From assembly GCA_017505405.1 (NCBI GenBank), contig JAFVPI010000019.1, forward strand, positions 1-64,000: a stretch of DNA of 64,000 nucleotides. The letters are read 5' to 3'. The notes beneath the pieces are model-generated. The model saw only the letters and a program-made list of their open reading frames with translations. It was not told the origin of the DNA and did no database searches. Positions 42,275 to 51,116 of this stretch are shown here, piece after piece. The first letter of the stretch is position 1; every line of letters begins with the position of its first letter. The translations under genes were made by a program, and so were the position numbers. This stretch comes from Mogibacterium sp. (GTDB lineage Bacteria; Bacillota; Clostridia; Peptostreptococcales; Anaerovoracaceae).

Positions 42275-43879
42275 TCAAAGATTTTTTACGAGTGTAAGTA
42301 TATTGCTTCCGTCCTTGTATTCGTATTCGACAGCATCCATGGTCTGCTTCACCATGAAGATGCCCAGTCCGCCGATCTCTCTCTCGGCAGCCGAAAGAGT
42401 CACATCAGGATCGTCCTTCAGCAGCGGATCATAAGGCTTGCCGTGGTCAATGAATGTGATCCTTACCTGTACAGGTTCATCCGACACTGCAACACGCACC
42501 ACAGCCCTGCCCTTATCCGGATGGTAAGCATATTTGCATATGTTGACGAATACCTCTTCCACCGCGATATCGATCTGCATCTGAGCTTTCATGGAGCAGC
42601 CTACCGCTTCAAGATTCTCATCAACAAATGCCATCACCTTATTCAGGTTATCCTCAACAGCCTCTATGTCGAGATCTCTGTTGCTTCCGGAATTATCCAG
42701 ATCGTTATCAATAAGAAGCGTGTCGGTTTTCTCAAGAAGCTCTATGAGTTCCTTTGTCCACAGGTCGATCTCCGCCTTGCGGTCTTTGTCCTCAAGTCCT
42801 CCGCGCCTTATTGCCCTTCTGATCAGTCTTGTGTAACCGATGATGCGGGCCTTGTCCTCAACACTGCGTATGACAGATTCATCGTCCGTGCCGAGATACT
42901 TAGCAAGCGTCTGGTACCAGAATTTCTGTGCTGTTTCATAGCTGAAGCCCTGGAATGCCACGACTCCGTCATGATCAAGCTCGAAGAATCCCCTGTAGGC
43001 ATTGAACATTGAGCCGAGTTCGAAGACAGGATTGCCGACAGCGAGAGTGTCCATATCGATCAGAAGCACTTCGTCATCCTGAAGCTCGAGGTTCTTGGTA
43101 TGATAATCGCCATGTATCATGTGATCATCGTGCGGAACGGCCTCAACAAGAGCGAGCAGTTTTTTGCCTGCTTCCTCAGGCAGGTAATCCTGCATGAAAT
43201 TCGCCCACGAGATGACTGTTTCTCTCATGTCAGGGAGCTTGCCCGCAGGGACCTCCGTACTGTGGATGCGCTTCAGCATCTCGACATACTCGTCAACGCA
43301 CCAGTCGAACTTTTCCGGCTCTTTCGCAAGGATGCTGGAAAAGGACTTTGCGTTAAGCAGTTCAAACACAGATCCGTAACTGTCGCCGATTTTCACCACA
43401 TCATAAGAGATGGCTGTCGGTATGCCGAGGATCAGCGCCAGCCTTGCGACTTCGCGTTCATGCTGGATATCGTCAAGCGCGTCGGGGTTGTTGTAGACCT
43501 TAACAACATTGTCCTTGTCGATGCGGTATATGCTGCCGTTAGCTCCGCGTCCGATCTCTTCACATCCCTCAACGGACACCTTGCGGTACGCCTTTTCGAC
43601 TTTCATCATCTCCGTGAATCCGGTCATCTCAAAGACCTCAAAAACATCAGATTTCACGTTGATCACGCTCAGATCAGGATGTTTTTTTCTAAGGCGCAGT
43701 ATTACCCTCAGCCCGGCACTGGAAATGTATTCCAGCCTCTCTGCATCGAGCACTACAGCAGAAGGATCCTTGTCTGTCATCGCTTCATTGATCTCGCTCT
43801 CAACGTCAGAGGCATTGCCCGAATCTATACGCCCTTCGAGTTCGATCGTCAGTTTTTCATTGTCCCAAGAAGTATTCAT
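42275..43879 (-). CDS. STAS + APH-type kinase + HATPase fusion signalling protein
   Basis: 534 residues with three domains in order. 1-100: STAS with SSAGLR (53-58), the serine pair that anti-sigma kinases phosphorylate. 105-370: aminoglycoside-phosphotransferase/choline-kinase fold with glycine loop GRGANGSIYRI, K127, catalytic HGDYHTKN (256-263) and DMD (275-277). 400-534: GHKL ATPase of the RsbW/SpoIIAB type with N box AVEEVFVNI, DHGKPYD and EIGGLGIFMVKQ. So an antagonist, a small-molecule-kinase-like domain and an anti-sigma-type kinase sit in one chain. It lies 16 bp after a stand-alone STAS gene. No sigma factor or SpoIIE phosphatase is near. Confidence 0.88.
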   Translation of the reverse strand: MNTSWDNEKLTIELEGRIDSGNASDVESEINEAMTDKDPSAVVLDAERLEYISSAGLRVILRLRKKHPDLSVINVKSDVFEVFEMTGFTEMMKVEKAYRKVSVEGCEEIGRGANGSIYRIDKDNVVKVYNNPDALDDIQHEREVARLALILGIPTAISYDVVKIGDSYGSVFELLNAKSFSSILAKEPEKFDWCVDEYVEMLKRIHSTEVPAGKLPDMRETVISWANFMQDYLPEEAGKKLLALVEAVPHDDHMIHGDYHTKNLELQDDEVLLIDMDTLAVGNPVFELGSMFNAYRGFFELDHDGVVAFQGFSYETAQKFWYQTLAKYLGTDDESVIRSVEDKARIIGYTRLIRRAIRRGGLEDKDRKAEIDLWTKELIELLEKTDTLLIDNDLDNSGSNRDLDIEAVEDNLNKVMAFVDENLEAVGCSMKAQMQIDIAVEEVFVNICKYAYHPDKGRAVVRVAVSDEPVQVRITFIDHGKPYDPLLKDDPDVTLSAAEREIGGLGIFMVKQTMDAVEYEYKDGSNILTLVKNL

Positions 43880-43895
43880 CTTCTGTACAGGTCCT

Positions 43896-44195
43896 CTACT
43901 CTATAGTCAGAATATCCGAAAATCCGGTTACATCAAAGATCTCCTGGATCTCTTCAGAAACGTTCTTAACTACCATGCTGCCCTTTTCATTCATAGTCTT
44001 CTGGGATGACAGAAGCACACGAAGACCGGCGCTGGAAACATATGCCAGATTGCTGAAATCGAAGACCAGCTCAGTGATCCCGTCCAGCGATGCCTTGACT
44101 TCCTCCTCAAGCTGTGGAGCCGTAATGGTGTCGAGCCTGCCATCAAGAACAAACTCCAGTTTTGAACCTTCCTGATTTTTCTTGATATCAAGCAT
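43896..44195 (-). CDS. STAS-domain anti-sigma factor antagonist
   Basis: 99 residues, full-length STAS of the SpoIIAA/RsbV type: FVLDGRLDTITAPQLEEEV, then YVSSAGLRVLLS with the phosphorylatable serine near residue 54. Ribosome site AGGAGG. It is probably the partner, phosphorylated or bound by the HATPase domain of the next gene, which itself begins with a related STAS domain; the pair shares EIFDVTGF/EVFEMTGF ends. Confidence 0.92.
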   Translation of the reverse strand: MLDIKKNQEGSKLEFVLDGRLDTITAPQLEEEVKASLDGITELVFDFSNLAYVSSAGLRVLLSSQKTMNEKGSMVVKNVSEEIQEIFDVTGFSDILTIE

Positions 44196-44307
44196 AAAAG
44201 CAGTTCCTCCTATTAATTCGCCGGTGAAAGTTTCTCCGGCAGTAAATCAACCTATTCCGAATATATTATACTACAAAATTCTCACTTTGCATCTATAATA
44301 TGCTGCC

Positions 44308-46512
44308 TTAGTAAATCAGAGTTTTGTCGCCTGACGGAGCCTTGACTATCCTGTGCGCGCCGCCCTTTCTGTCAGTGAGCTTCTTTTCATCCACAGGATG
44401 CTCCGTGATCATGAGAGGGATGCCTCTTTCGTCCGAAACTCCCGTCTCATGCGAAGGCATGTAGATCTCCGCTCCCCGCTCCTCATAAGCGAGCCGGGCC
44501 TGCCTGTTGAATACGTTAAGGCCGTAATCGCCATATACCTTCACGCCCGCATCTCTGAACCTTGCGATCCACCCTGCATTGCCGCAGAGTATCCCGCTCT
44601 CCCTGCAGGCTTCCGCGATCTCATCGAAATGCATCTCAATGAACCTGTCGAGGCTGCCCTTTGAAATGTTCATTATGTAAGGAACGGATCCCGGCTTCAG
44701 CTCCTTCCCTCCTGTCTCCATGAAGTGCTCGAGAGCCACCGGCCTTATGCCGCTTTTGTTGACCAGCTTCTGCCAGTCATCTGCGCTCAGGGCTCCGGAG
44801 CCGAGTCCCTCTTTCTCTCTTATCTCAACGATCTCATCTTTGGTGAGAGCAGGTCTCCTTCCTTTGATGACGTGTTCCCTGCGTCTCTTCATGAGTTCGT
44901 CTGATGCTTCACGCCTCATTCTGTTCACCACTGAAAGAGGCATCATTATGCCGTCATCTATCTGAACGTCTATCCCCGTAAGTCCCGGGGTATACACAGT
45001 GTCTCCCAGCCTGTTGAGCGATGCTTCGATCCTTTCGCTGTCAGTCGGCACCTTCTCTGCGTATTCAACTCTGTGATCGGATACTATCTCTACGCTGTTT
45101 CCGTTCCTGACATCTGTCATCACGAGCACCGGGAACTGTCCGGCACGCGCGGTAAATGCCATGGTAACAGGAAGCTTCTTCTCAGGCACGTCGAGAGCTG
45201 CTTCAAGAAGTTTCCGGTCAGTGACCTTGCAGACCGTATCGCCCGTGAAGGCTCCTCTTTCGAAGTCGCCCGCCAGTATACAGCCGAGGCCTATGTCCTT
45301 CACATACGTGACAACGCCTCCTGCAGGTGACCTGAGGAGATAGTCCGCATCCTCTCTTATGAACTCAATGCCGTCTCCGTTGCTGAGCCCGGTGCCCTGC
45401 TCTCCATCCGGATGGGCAAGCTCGATGCATACGAGCTCCCGTCCGCGCTTCAGGGCTCCCCTGGCGGCAGCCTTCTCGTCCTTTTCACTCACCTTGCTCT
45501 CGCTGTCTATGACCGCGATAACACGGCCTATGCGGAGGCCCTGATTCTTAGGGCTGGATCCTGAAAGAAGATCCTCACCAGGGTTGCCGTACAGATATCC
45601 TTCCGTAAAGTCTCCGCGGTTGAATATCTGTCTGAGCTCGAGCATGTCGCTCTCATCGACCCTGTAAAGTTCCGCGGCTTTTTCCGGTCCGTGCTCAGCA
45701 GCCAGTCTGTCGAACAGATCCATGTATTTGCGGTAGATCCTCGTTACTACCGCTACATACTCAGGAGTCTTCATGCGCCCTTCTATCTTGAATGACGCAG
45801 CCCCGGACATTACGAGTTCAGGTATGTGTTCTATCAGGCAAAGATCTTTAGGGCTGAGAGCGTAGTAGGTCTCGCCGTCATCTCCCCTGTACGCCTGCCT
45901 GCACGGCTGGGCGCATGTGCCCCGGTTTCCCGTGCGTCCGCTTCCGCCGCCGAGCACCCTGCTCATCTGGCACTGTCCGGAATAGCACATGCAGAGAGCT
46001 CCGTGAACGAAGACCTCCACATCGACCTTAGGTTCGAGAGCGCTGCAGTACGCCGCAAGGTCTTTTATCTCGTCAAGTGAGAGTTCTCTTGCCGGCACTA
46101 CCCTGCTGAATCCCATCTCTGACGCGAAAAGAGCTCCGCCCTTGTTGTAAAGCGTGCCCTGTGTGGACAGATGGAGCGGCAGATCCGGCAGATACTTATG
46201 CAGCAGTCTCGCAAGACCCATGTCCTGCACGATCACTCCGTCTGCTCCGAGTCCGTATATGTAGTTGCAGTAGTCGAACGCTCTCGCGAGCTCACTGTCT
46301 GCAATAAGAGTATTTATGGTCATATATACTTTTACGCCGTGGGAATGAGCGTAACTGATGGCATCAGGCAGCTCTTCGTCACTGAAATTATCGGCGAATA
46401 TCCTGGCGTTGAATGCCATGCCTCCCATGTATACGGCATCCGCACCGTTATTTACAGCGGCTATAAGATGCGCCTTGCCTCCCACAGGTGATAAGAGTTC
46501 GGGTCTGTTCAT
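44308..46512 (-). CDS. U32-family peptidase-like protein (RlhA/YrrO type, with DUF3656)
   Basis: 734 residues from the ATG at 46512 (GGGAGG 9 bp upstream; the earlier in-frame ATG at 46563 lacks a site). N-terminal TIM-barrel-like U32 domain with ADAVYMGG, and the U32 signature VEVFVHGALCMCYSGQCQMS followed by GNRGTCAQPCR. Those cysteines bind an Fe-S cluster in RlhA, which hydroxylates C2501 of 23S rRNA. The C-terminal DUF3656 region is complete. Either rRNA hydroxylation or peptidase-like work is possible; RlhA-like use is more likely. Confidence 0.85.
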   Translation of the reverse strand: MNRPELLSPVGGKAHLIAAVNNGADAVYMGGMAFNARIFADNFSDEELPDAISYAHSHGVKVYMTINTLIADSELARAFDYCNYIYGLGADGVIVQDMGLARLLHKYLPDLPLHLSTQGTLYNKGGALFASEMGFSRVVPARELSLDEIKDLAAYCSALEPKVDVEVFVHGALCMCYSGQCQMSRVLGGGSGRTGNRGTCAQPCRQAYRGDDGETYYALSPKDLCLIEHIPELVMSGAASFKIEGRMKTPEYVAVVTRIYRKYMDLFDRLAAEHGPEKAAELYRVDESDMLELRQIFNRGDFTEGYLYGNPGEDLLSGSSPKNQGLRIGRVIAVIDSESKVSEKDEKAAARGALKRGRELVCIELAHPDGEQGTGLSNGDGIEFIREDADYLLRSPAGGVVTYVKDIGLGCILAGDFERGAFTGDTVCKVTDRKLLEAALDVPEKKLPVTMAFTARAGQFPVLVMTDVRNGNSVEIVSDHRVEYAEKVPTDSERIEASLNRLGDTVYTPGLTGIDVQIDDGIMMPLSVVNRMRREASDELMKRRREHVIKGRRPALTKDEIVEIREKEGLGSGALSADDWQKLVNKSGIRPVALEHFMETGGKELKPGSVPYIMNISKGSLDRFIEMHFDEIAEACRESGILCGNAGWIARFRDAGVKVYGDYGLNVFNRQARLAYEERGAEIYMPSHETGVSDERGIPLMITEHPVDEKKLTDRKGGAHRIVKAPSGDKTLIY

Positions 46513-46682
46513 GATAAATATCCTCCCTTTTGAAATATTAGCACATATTTCAGATATGTCCACGATTTGTATTAAATGCTGACCACAATGTCAACCGTCT
46601 TGATAATGTTTTAGCTCGGTATTACACTTGAGTTAGAGAAAAAAAACCAGTAATCATACTGCAATTCAAGGAGAGAGGAGCA

Positions 46683-47657
46683 ATGAGTACAAAGGACACG
46701 GTCCTTGTTTTGTTTGAAAAAAACAAAGGTTTTTTCATATCCGGAGAACGGATAGCAGAAGAACTGAACATTTCCAGAACGGCAGTCTGGAAAGCGGTAA
46801 AAAAGCTTCAGAGTGAAGGCTATGAGATAAAGGCCGTTACAAACAGAGGATATTGTCTCGATAAGGAATCCGATGTGCTTACAGAACGCGGGATACGCAG
46901 CAATCTGCAGGATTACTGTAAAGATCTGCGTCCTGAGGTTTTCGTAAGAGTCGATTCGACCAATACAAAATGTATTGAAAAGGCAGAAAAAGGTGAACCT
47001 GAAGGCTATGTAGCCATCGCCGGTTCTCAGAGCGCCGGAAGAGGACGCAGAGGAAAAGCCTTCTTTTCCCCTGCCGAGAGCGGTATATACATGAGCATCC
47101 TGCTCAGACCTGTCGGCCTTACCGAGAATCAGGTGCTTCATTTCACCACAATGGCTGCGGCTGCGGTAAGTGAAGCCATCGAGAGTGTTTCAGGCAAAAA
47201 GGCCGACATCAAGTGGGTCAATGACATTTTCATTGATGGTAAAAAGGTATGCGGCATCCTGTCCGAAGCATCCTACGGAGTCCAGACCGGAAAGCTCGAA
47301 TACGTGATAGTAGGGATCGGCGTAAATGCTTATGAACCTTCAGGCGGATTTCCTTCCTCGATAGCCGATGTAGCAGGCAAAGTATTTGACGAACCTTCAG
47401 CAGGACTCAAGAACCGTCTTGCTGCCGAGATACTCAACCGCTTCATGGCATACTACGAGCACCTTCCGGAAACACCTTATTCCGAAGAATACATAAGGCG
47501 TTCCGTTGTCACCGGAAAAGACGTAACGGTACATAAAGGCAGCGAGATGATAAGGGCGCATGTCCTTGGGATAGATCAGGAATTCGGGCTCAAGGTCCGC
47601 TACGAAGACGGAAGCGTAGAGGTCCTCAGATCCGGTGAGATAAGCATCAGAATATAA
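46683..47657 (+). CDS. birA: Bifunctional biotin protein ligase/biotin operon repressor BirA
   Basis: 324 residues. N-terminal winged helix (ISGERIAEELNISRTAVWKA, 20-39) and catalytic domain with GRGRRGKAF (about 119-127) and KWVNDI. C-terminal SH3-like lobe ends at ISIRI. It biotinylates carboxylases and with the HTH domain represses biotin genes, none of which adjoin. It is monocistronic with a terminator. Confidence 0.95.
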   Translation: MSTKDTVLVLFEKNKGFFISGERIAEELNISRTAVWKAVKKLQSEGYEIKAVTNRGYCLDKESDVLTERGIRSNLQDYCKDLRPEVFVRVDSTNTKCIEKAEKGEPEGYVAIAGSQSAGRGRRGKAFFSPAESGIYMSILLRPVGLTENQVLHFTTMAAAAVSEAIESVSGKKADIKWVNDIFIDGKKVCGILSEASYGVQTGKLEYVIVGIGVNAYEPSGGFPSSIADVAGKVFDEPSAGLKNRLAAEILNRFMAYYEHLPETPYSEEYIRRSVVTGKDVTVHKGSEMIRAHVLGIDQEFGLKVRYEDGSVEVLRSGEISIRI

Positions 47658-47664
47658 AACAGAC

Positions 47665-47693
47665 GAAGCCGGCTGCGGTTGACAGCCGGCTTC
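47665..47693 (+). terminator. Terminator of birA
   Basis: GAAGCCGGCTG/CAGCCGGCTTC, an 11-bp perfect stem with a CGGTTGA loop, then a short T run (TTTG). It starts 8 bp after the stop. Confidence 0.75.
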
Positions 47694-47743
47694 TTTGATT
47701 ATACGATTTTGTCAGCAACTGATACAGAAAGGCATAAACGCAG

Positions 47744-49084
47744 ATGAAGGATTTCACAGCTGTTTACATACCGGTCGGCGTTCCGACATTTCACCTCGAA
47801 AGTGCAAGGGATCTTTTCGAAAGATCCATAAAGATCCTGCGCGCTGCAGACCCTGCTTTTGTTGTCCCTGACGACATGCTGCTCTCTGTCGATGCAATGA
47901 ACGCATATATATCGGATCCGGAACCTGATCTGATCGTGTTCCAGGACCTCACCTTTGCCAACGCGGCATACATGTCCGGGGTGATACAGCGCTTCGACTG
48001 CCCTGTTCTGCTGTGGACTCTCCGCGAGCCCGTTATCGACGGCACCAGGCTCCGCCTGAATTCTCTTACCGGCGCATACAGCGCGGCAAATGCAATGCGG
48101 TCATACGGAAGGACCGATTACGGATATGTTTTCGGCTCGCCTGAAGAAGCGGCAGTCGTAAGTAAAATCGAAGCCTGGGTAAAGGCAGCAAGGATCAGAA
48201 AAGAGATGCATGGGCTGATACTGGCTACCGTCGGAGAACCTCCTCAGGGATTTGATTTCGGACGCGCGCACGAGGAAGAGCTGAAAGAAGTATTCGGCGC
48301 TTCTGTTATATCCATACCGGTAGCAGACATGATAGAACGCGCAAGATCGTACAGCGACGATGGATGCAGTGCGTATATGGACCGTTCATTCGAACTGACC
48401 ACAGGACTTGATAAAACGCCTGAAAAGAACCTGCGTGATCACGCCAGGCTTTACAGGGCGTACAGCGAATACATACGCGAAAACGGCATAGGCGCCCTCG
48501 CGTCACGGTGCTGGCCTGATTATTTCACAGAATACGGGACCCCTGTCTGCGCCGTGCTTTCGATGCTCAATGACGACGGCACTGCGTCAGCCTGTGAAGC
48601 AGATGTATACGGTGCACTGTCAATGTGGACGGGAATGAAGCTTTCAGGTTCTCCGGTATTCTTTGGTGATCCTGTAAGCCTTGACGAAGAAGAAAACACG
48701 CTCACATTCTGGCACTGCGGAACTGCCGCATGCACTCTCGCGCGCAGGGATACCGGCGCTGTAGTAGGCGTTCACCCGAACAGAAAAACAGGTCCTGCGA
48801 TGGACTTCGGATGTGAGGCCTTCCCTGAAGCTACCATATTCCGCATCGGCCGTGAACCGGACGGGAGCTACCGTTTCATCATACTCGAAGGCGAAGCACT
48901 CGACAAGCCTAAGCAGTTCACGGGTACTTCCATAGTAATAAAAACAACGGCTCCTGTGCGTGAAGCCGTTGAAAAGAGCGTACTTGACGGCTTTGAACCT
49001 CACTTCGTCGTCATGAAGGGACATCATGCCGAAACGCTGAAAGCCCTCGCGGGCATGATCGGATCCAAAGTATTTGTGTACTGA
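47744..49084 (+). CDS. L-fucose/L-arabinose isomerase-like protein
   Basis: 446 residues. The overall layout and the C-terminal part (RCWPDYFTEYGTPVCAVLSM, ACEADVYGALSMW, HCG, GVHPNRKTGP) match the fucose-isomerase-like C-terminal family, which binds metal through acidic residues and a histidine. Several such proteins are uncharacterised isomerases or binding proteins. It is convergent with a GH31 gene, so the two may serve the same sugar, but they are not co-transcribed. Confidence 0.7.
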   Translation: MKDFTAVYIPVGVPTFHLESARDLFERSIKILRAADPAFVVPDDMLLSVDAMNAYISDPEPDLIVFQDLTFANAAYMSGVIQRFDCPVLLWTLREPVIDGTRLRLNSLTGAYSAANAMRSYGRTDYGYVFGSPEEAAVVSKIEAWVKAARIRKEMHGLILATVGEPPQGFDFGRAHEEELKEVFGASVISIPVADMIERARSYSDDGCSAYMDRSFELTTGLDKTPEKNLRDHARLYRAYSEYIRENGIGALASRCWPDYFTEYGTPVCAVLSMLNDDGTASACEADVYGALSMWTGMKLSGSPVFFGDPVSLDEEENTLTFWHCGTAACTLARRDTGAVVGVHPNRKTGPAMDFGCEAFPEATIFRIGREPDGSYRFIILEGEALDKPKQFTGTSIVIKTTAPVREAVEKSVLDGFEPHFVVMKGHHAETLKALAGMIGSKVFVY

Positions 49085-49104
49085 TATATTTTATTTGTTA
49101 TGTT

Positions 49105-49132
49105 GAGCTGCCCGCGGGCAGCTCTTTTTTTT
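49105..49132 (+). terminator. Terminator of the isomerase-like gene
   Basis: GAGCTGCC-CGCG-GGCAGCTC followed by eight T residues on the plus strand. It touches the stop codon of the convergent GH31 gene and has no T run on the minus strand. Confidence 0.9.
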
Positions 49133-51104
49133 AGTCCTTATTTATGCCTGCGGCCGCTCTGAAAAGCTCTCTGAAACTGCTTTCAGACCTGTAGAATACC
49201 GGTATACGGCCAAGCGGAGCCCGGACTGTGTACTTCGAATCCCCCTTGTACGCCTTGCCGTCCCAGAACCCCGTCCACTCGCCTTCAGGCAGATGCACAG
49301 TCCTTTCCGCGGCGCTCTTTTCTATGACCGGACACACGTACATGTCATCACCGAAGAAGTATGAGTACTCGTCCCTGCACGCCGAATAGTCCACTGCGTT
49401 CCAGAAGTCAGGCTTCATCACCGGTATGCCTTCCGCAGCTTTTTCTATGCAGTGCTCTATGTACGGCCTCAGCGCTGCATGGACCCCGGTCAGCCTCACT
49501 GTATGCGGAAGCACTGCGGGATCATCGAACTGACTGTTTGCCCACGGTCTTATCGACTCATGGCTCTTCATAAGAGGCGAGAAGGTATTCATCTCCATCC
49601 AGCGTATAAAGAGCTCATCGCTCCTCTTCAGCTTCCCGATCGAAAAGAATCCTCCTATGTCGCTGTGTACCAGCGGCACTCCCGAAAACCCCAGCGAGAA
49701 AGTCGCAGGCATCACGCACGGCATTCCGTAATCTTTCGTAAGATCCGTGTGCTGGTCGCCGTTCCACATTATTGGCGCATAACACTGCTCTCCAAGATAT
49801 CCGGAGCGTGTGAAGAACATAACGTCCTTATCGCCGTACTCCTCCACTGCCTCGCGGTTGATCCTGGCCCACATCACAGGCCACAGATTGTGCAGCTCAG
49901 CCGGATCTCCGTCATGCAGAACGCAGTCAGTAGGCAGGTATTCTCCGAAATCAGCCATCCATCCTTTGATGCCGATGTCGAGCATGTTCTTCTTTATAAG
50001 GACCTCCTTTATGAAGCGTACGGCTTCAGGGTCGGTCAGATCGAGCATGCCGGCGTCAAATGTGGTCGACTTCATGTGGGCGATGCTTCCGTCTTTGTTC
50101 CTGATCAGCCAGCCTTTTTCCGCGCACTCCGTGTACATCCTGCTTCCCTTCACCAGATAGGGGTTCAGGTAAGCGAGGAAGCGGACCCCCCTGCTCTCAA
50201 GCCTTTTAACGGCTTCAGGAAGGTCGTGATACAGCCTGCTGTCGTATTCGTAGTTCCACCAGACCTGCTTTCCCATTACCGTGCGGTTCTCCCCGCACCA
50301 GTCCTGGCTCCACACCGCGCTTATCTTTGCCCCGGCATCGAGCATCGTAAAAGCCTTTGAAATGACTTTGTCTGTGCCTCCCTGTACTGCTATGATCATG
50401 CCGTCGAGGCACCAGTCAGGCAGATACATCTTCGGCGGGTTCTTCCTTGCCAGAGCGCGCATCAGAGTGTCGTAGCCGCCTGCGCGCAGAAGCATCAGAG
50501 AGCGCGGGCAGCTGTCAAACTCAAACCTGTAATCGTGCTTGCCGAATACGGATATGCCGTCGGACGGAGTATCGAAATAGAACAGCCTTCCCTTATCCGT
50601 GACAAACACAGGCATGGGAGAATAGCTCCCGATGCTTCCAGCATCTTTTTCACGGTAGCGTTTCTCAGGCAGTATTACTTTTTCCAGAAGCGTGCGGGCG
50701 GTGATATGTTCGGAGACAAAATTCATGATCCGCTCTCCGCGAAGATTTGTCTTGCGGTACTGCTCTCCGCCTCCGAATACAGCCTCACCTTCAATGGCAG
50801 GTATACTGAACCCGTAAGCCCAGCCCTCTTCTCCCTCGAAGAAGAGTTCGCATCCGAGATCGCATTCCCTCACTTCCATCCTGAGCGAATGACCGTCTCC
50901 TGACATCAGAAAAGTGCTGTCGTTTATCCGCTCAATATCGCTGAGGCGCGCATGCTCAAGTTCGACAATGGATTCCTTCACAGTTCCGCGCTTCGAAGTA
51001 TATGTCTTCTCGTGCCTTATCGCGGAAATGAAAGGAGTGGACAGGAGTTCGGTCCCGTCCACCAGCAGTCTCAGTTTTTTTCCGTCAAATTCGGTTTTAA
51101 GCAT
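49131..51104 (-). CDS. GH31 alpha-glycosidase, YihQ-like (sulfoquinovosidase branch)
   Basis: 657 residues. Clearly collinear with YihQ: FGGGEQY, AVWSQDWCG, MGKQVWWNYEY, GWMADFGEYLPTD (nucleophile D), WNGDQHTD (acid/base D), VHSDIGGF, PVMKPDF and the closing PVFYRS. Of the residues I recall as binding the sulfonate in YihQ (R301, W304, Y508), my alignment gives Q, W and F, so a true sulfoquinovosidase role is doubtful. It lacks a signal peptide, so it should act in the cytoplasm. It may cleave another alpha-glucoside with a charged or modified ring. Confidence 0.85.
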   Translation of the reverse strand: MLKTEFDGKKLRLLVDGTELLSTPFISAIRHEKTYTSKRGTVKESIVELEHARLSDIERINDSTFLMSGDGHSLRMEVRECDLGCELFFEGEEGWAYGFSIPAIEGEAVFGGGEQYRKTNLRGERIMNFVSEHITARTLLEKVILPEKRYREKDAGSIGSYSPMPVFVTDKGRLFYFDTPSDGISVFGKHDYRFEFDSCPRSLMLLRAGGYDTLMRALARKNPPKMYLPDWCLDGMIIAVQGGTDKVISKAFTMLDAGAKISAVWSQDWCGENRTVMGKQVWWNYEYDSRLYHDLPEAVKRLESRGVRFLAYLNPYLVKGSRMYTECAEKGWLIRNKDGSIAHMKSTTFDAGMLDLTDPEAVRFIKEVLIKKNMLDIGIKGWMADFGEYLPTDCVLHDGDPAELHNLWPVMWARINREAVEEYGDKDVMFFTRSGYLGEQCYAPIMWNGDQHTDLTKDYGMPCVMPATFSLGFSGVPLVHSDIGGFFSIGKLKRSDELFIRWMEMNTFSPLMKSHESIRPWANSQFDDPAVLPHTVRLTGVHAALRPYIEHCIEKAAEGIPVMKPDFWNAVDYSACRDEYSYFFGDDMYVCPVIEKSAAERTVHLPEGEWTGFWDGKAYKGDSKYTVRAPLGRIPVFYRSESSFRELFRAAAGINKD

Positions 51105-51116
51105 TCAGTTATACCT

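Noticed and set aside
41522..43012. Long plus-strand frame opposite the repeat protein and STAS fusion
   Set aside because: Product is cysteine- and leucine-rich shadow text with repeats copied from the minus-strand gene; no start site support.
46513..46682. BirA operator upstream of birA
   Set aside because: A TGTCAACC half-site is visible but no matching GGTTGACA-type partner at the required spacing.
47744..51104. Complete sulfoquinovose pathway
   Set aside because: Only a YihQ-like hydrolase with changed sulfonate residues and an isomerase-like gene are present; no kinase, aldolase, transaldolase or sulfonate exporter.
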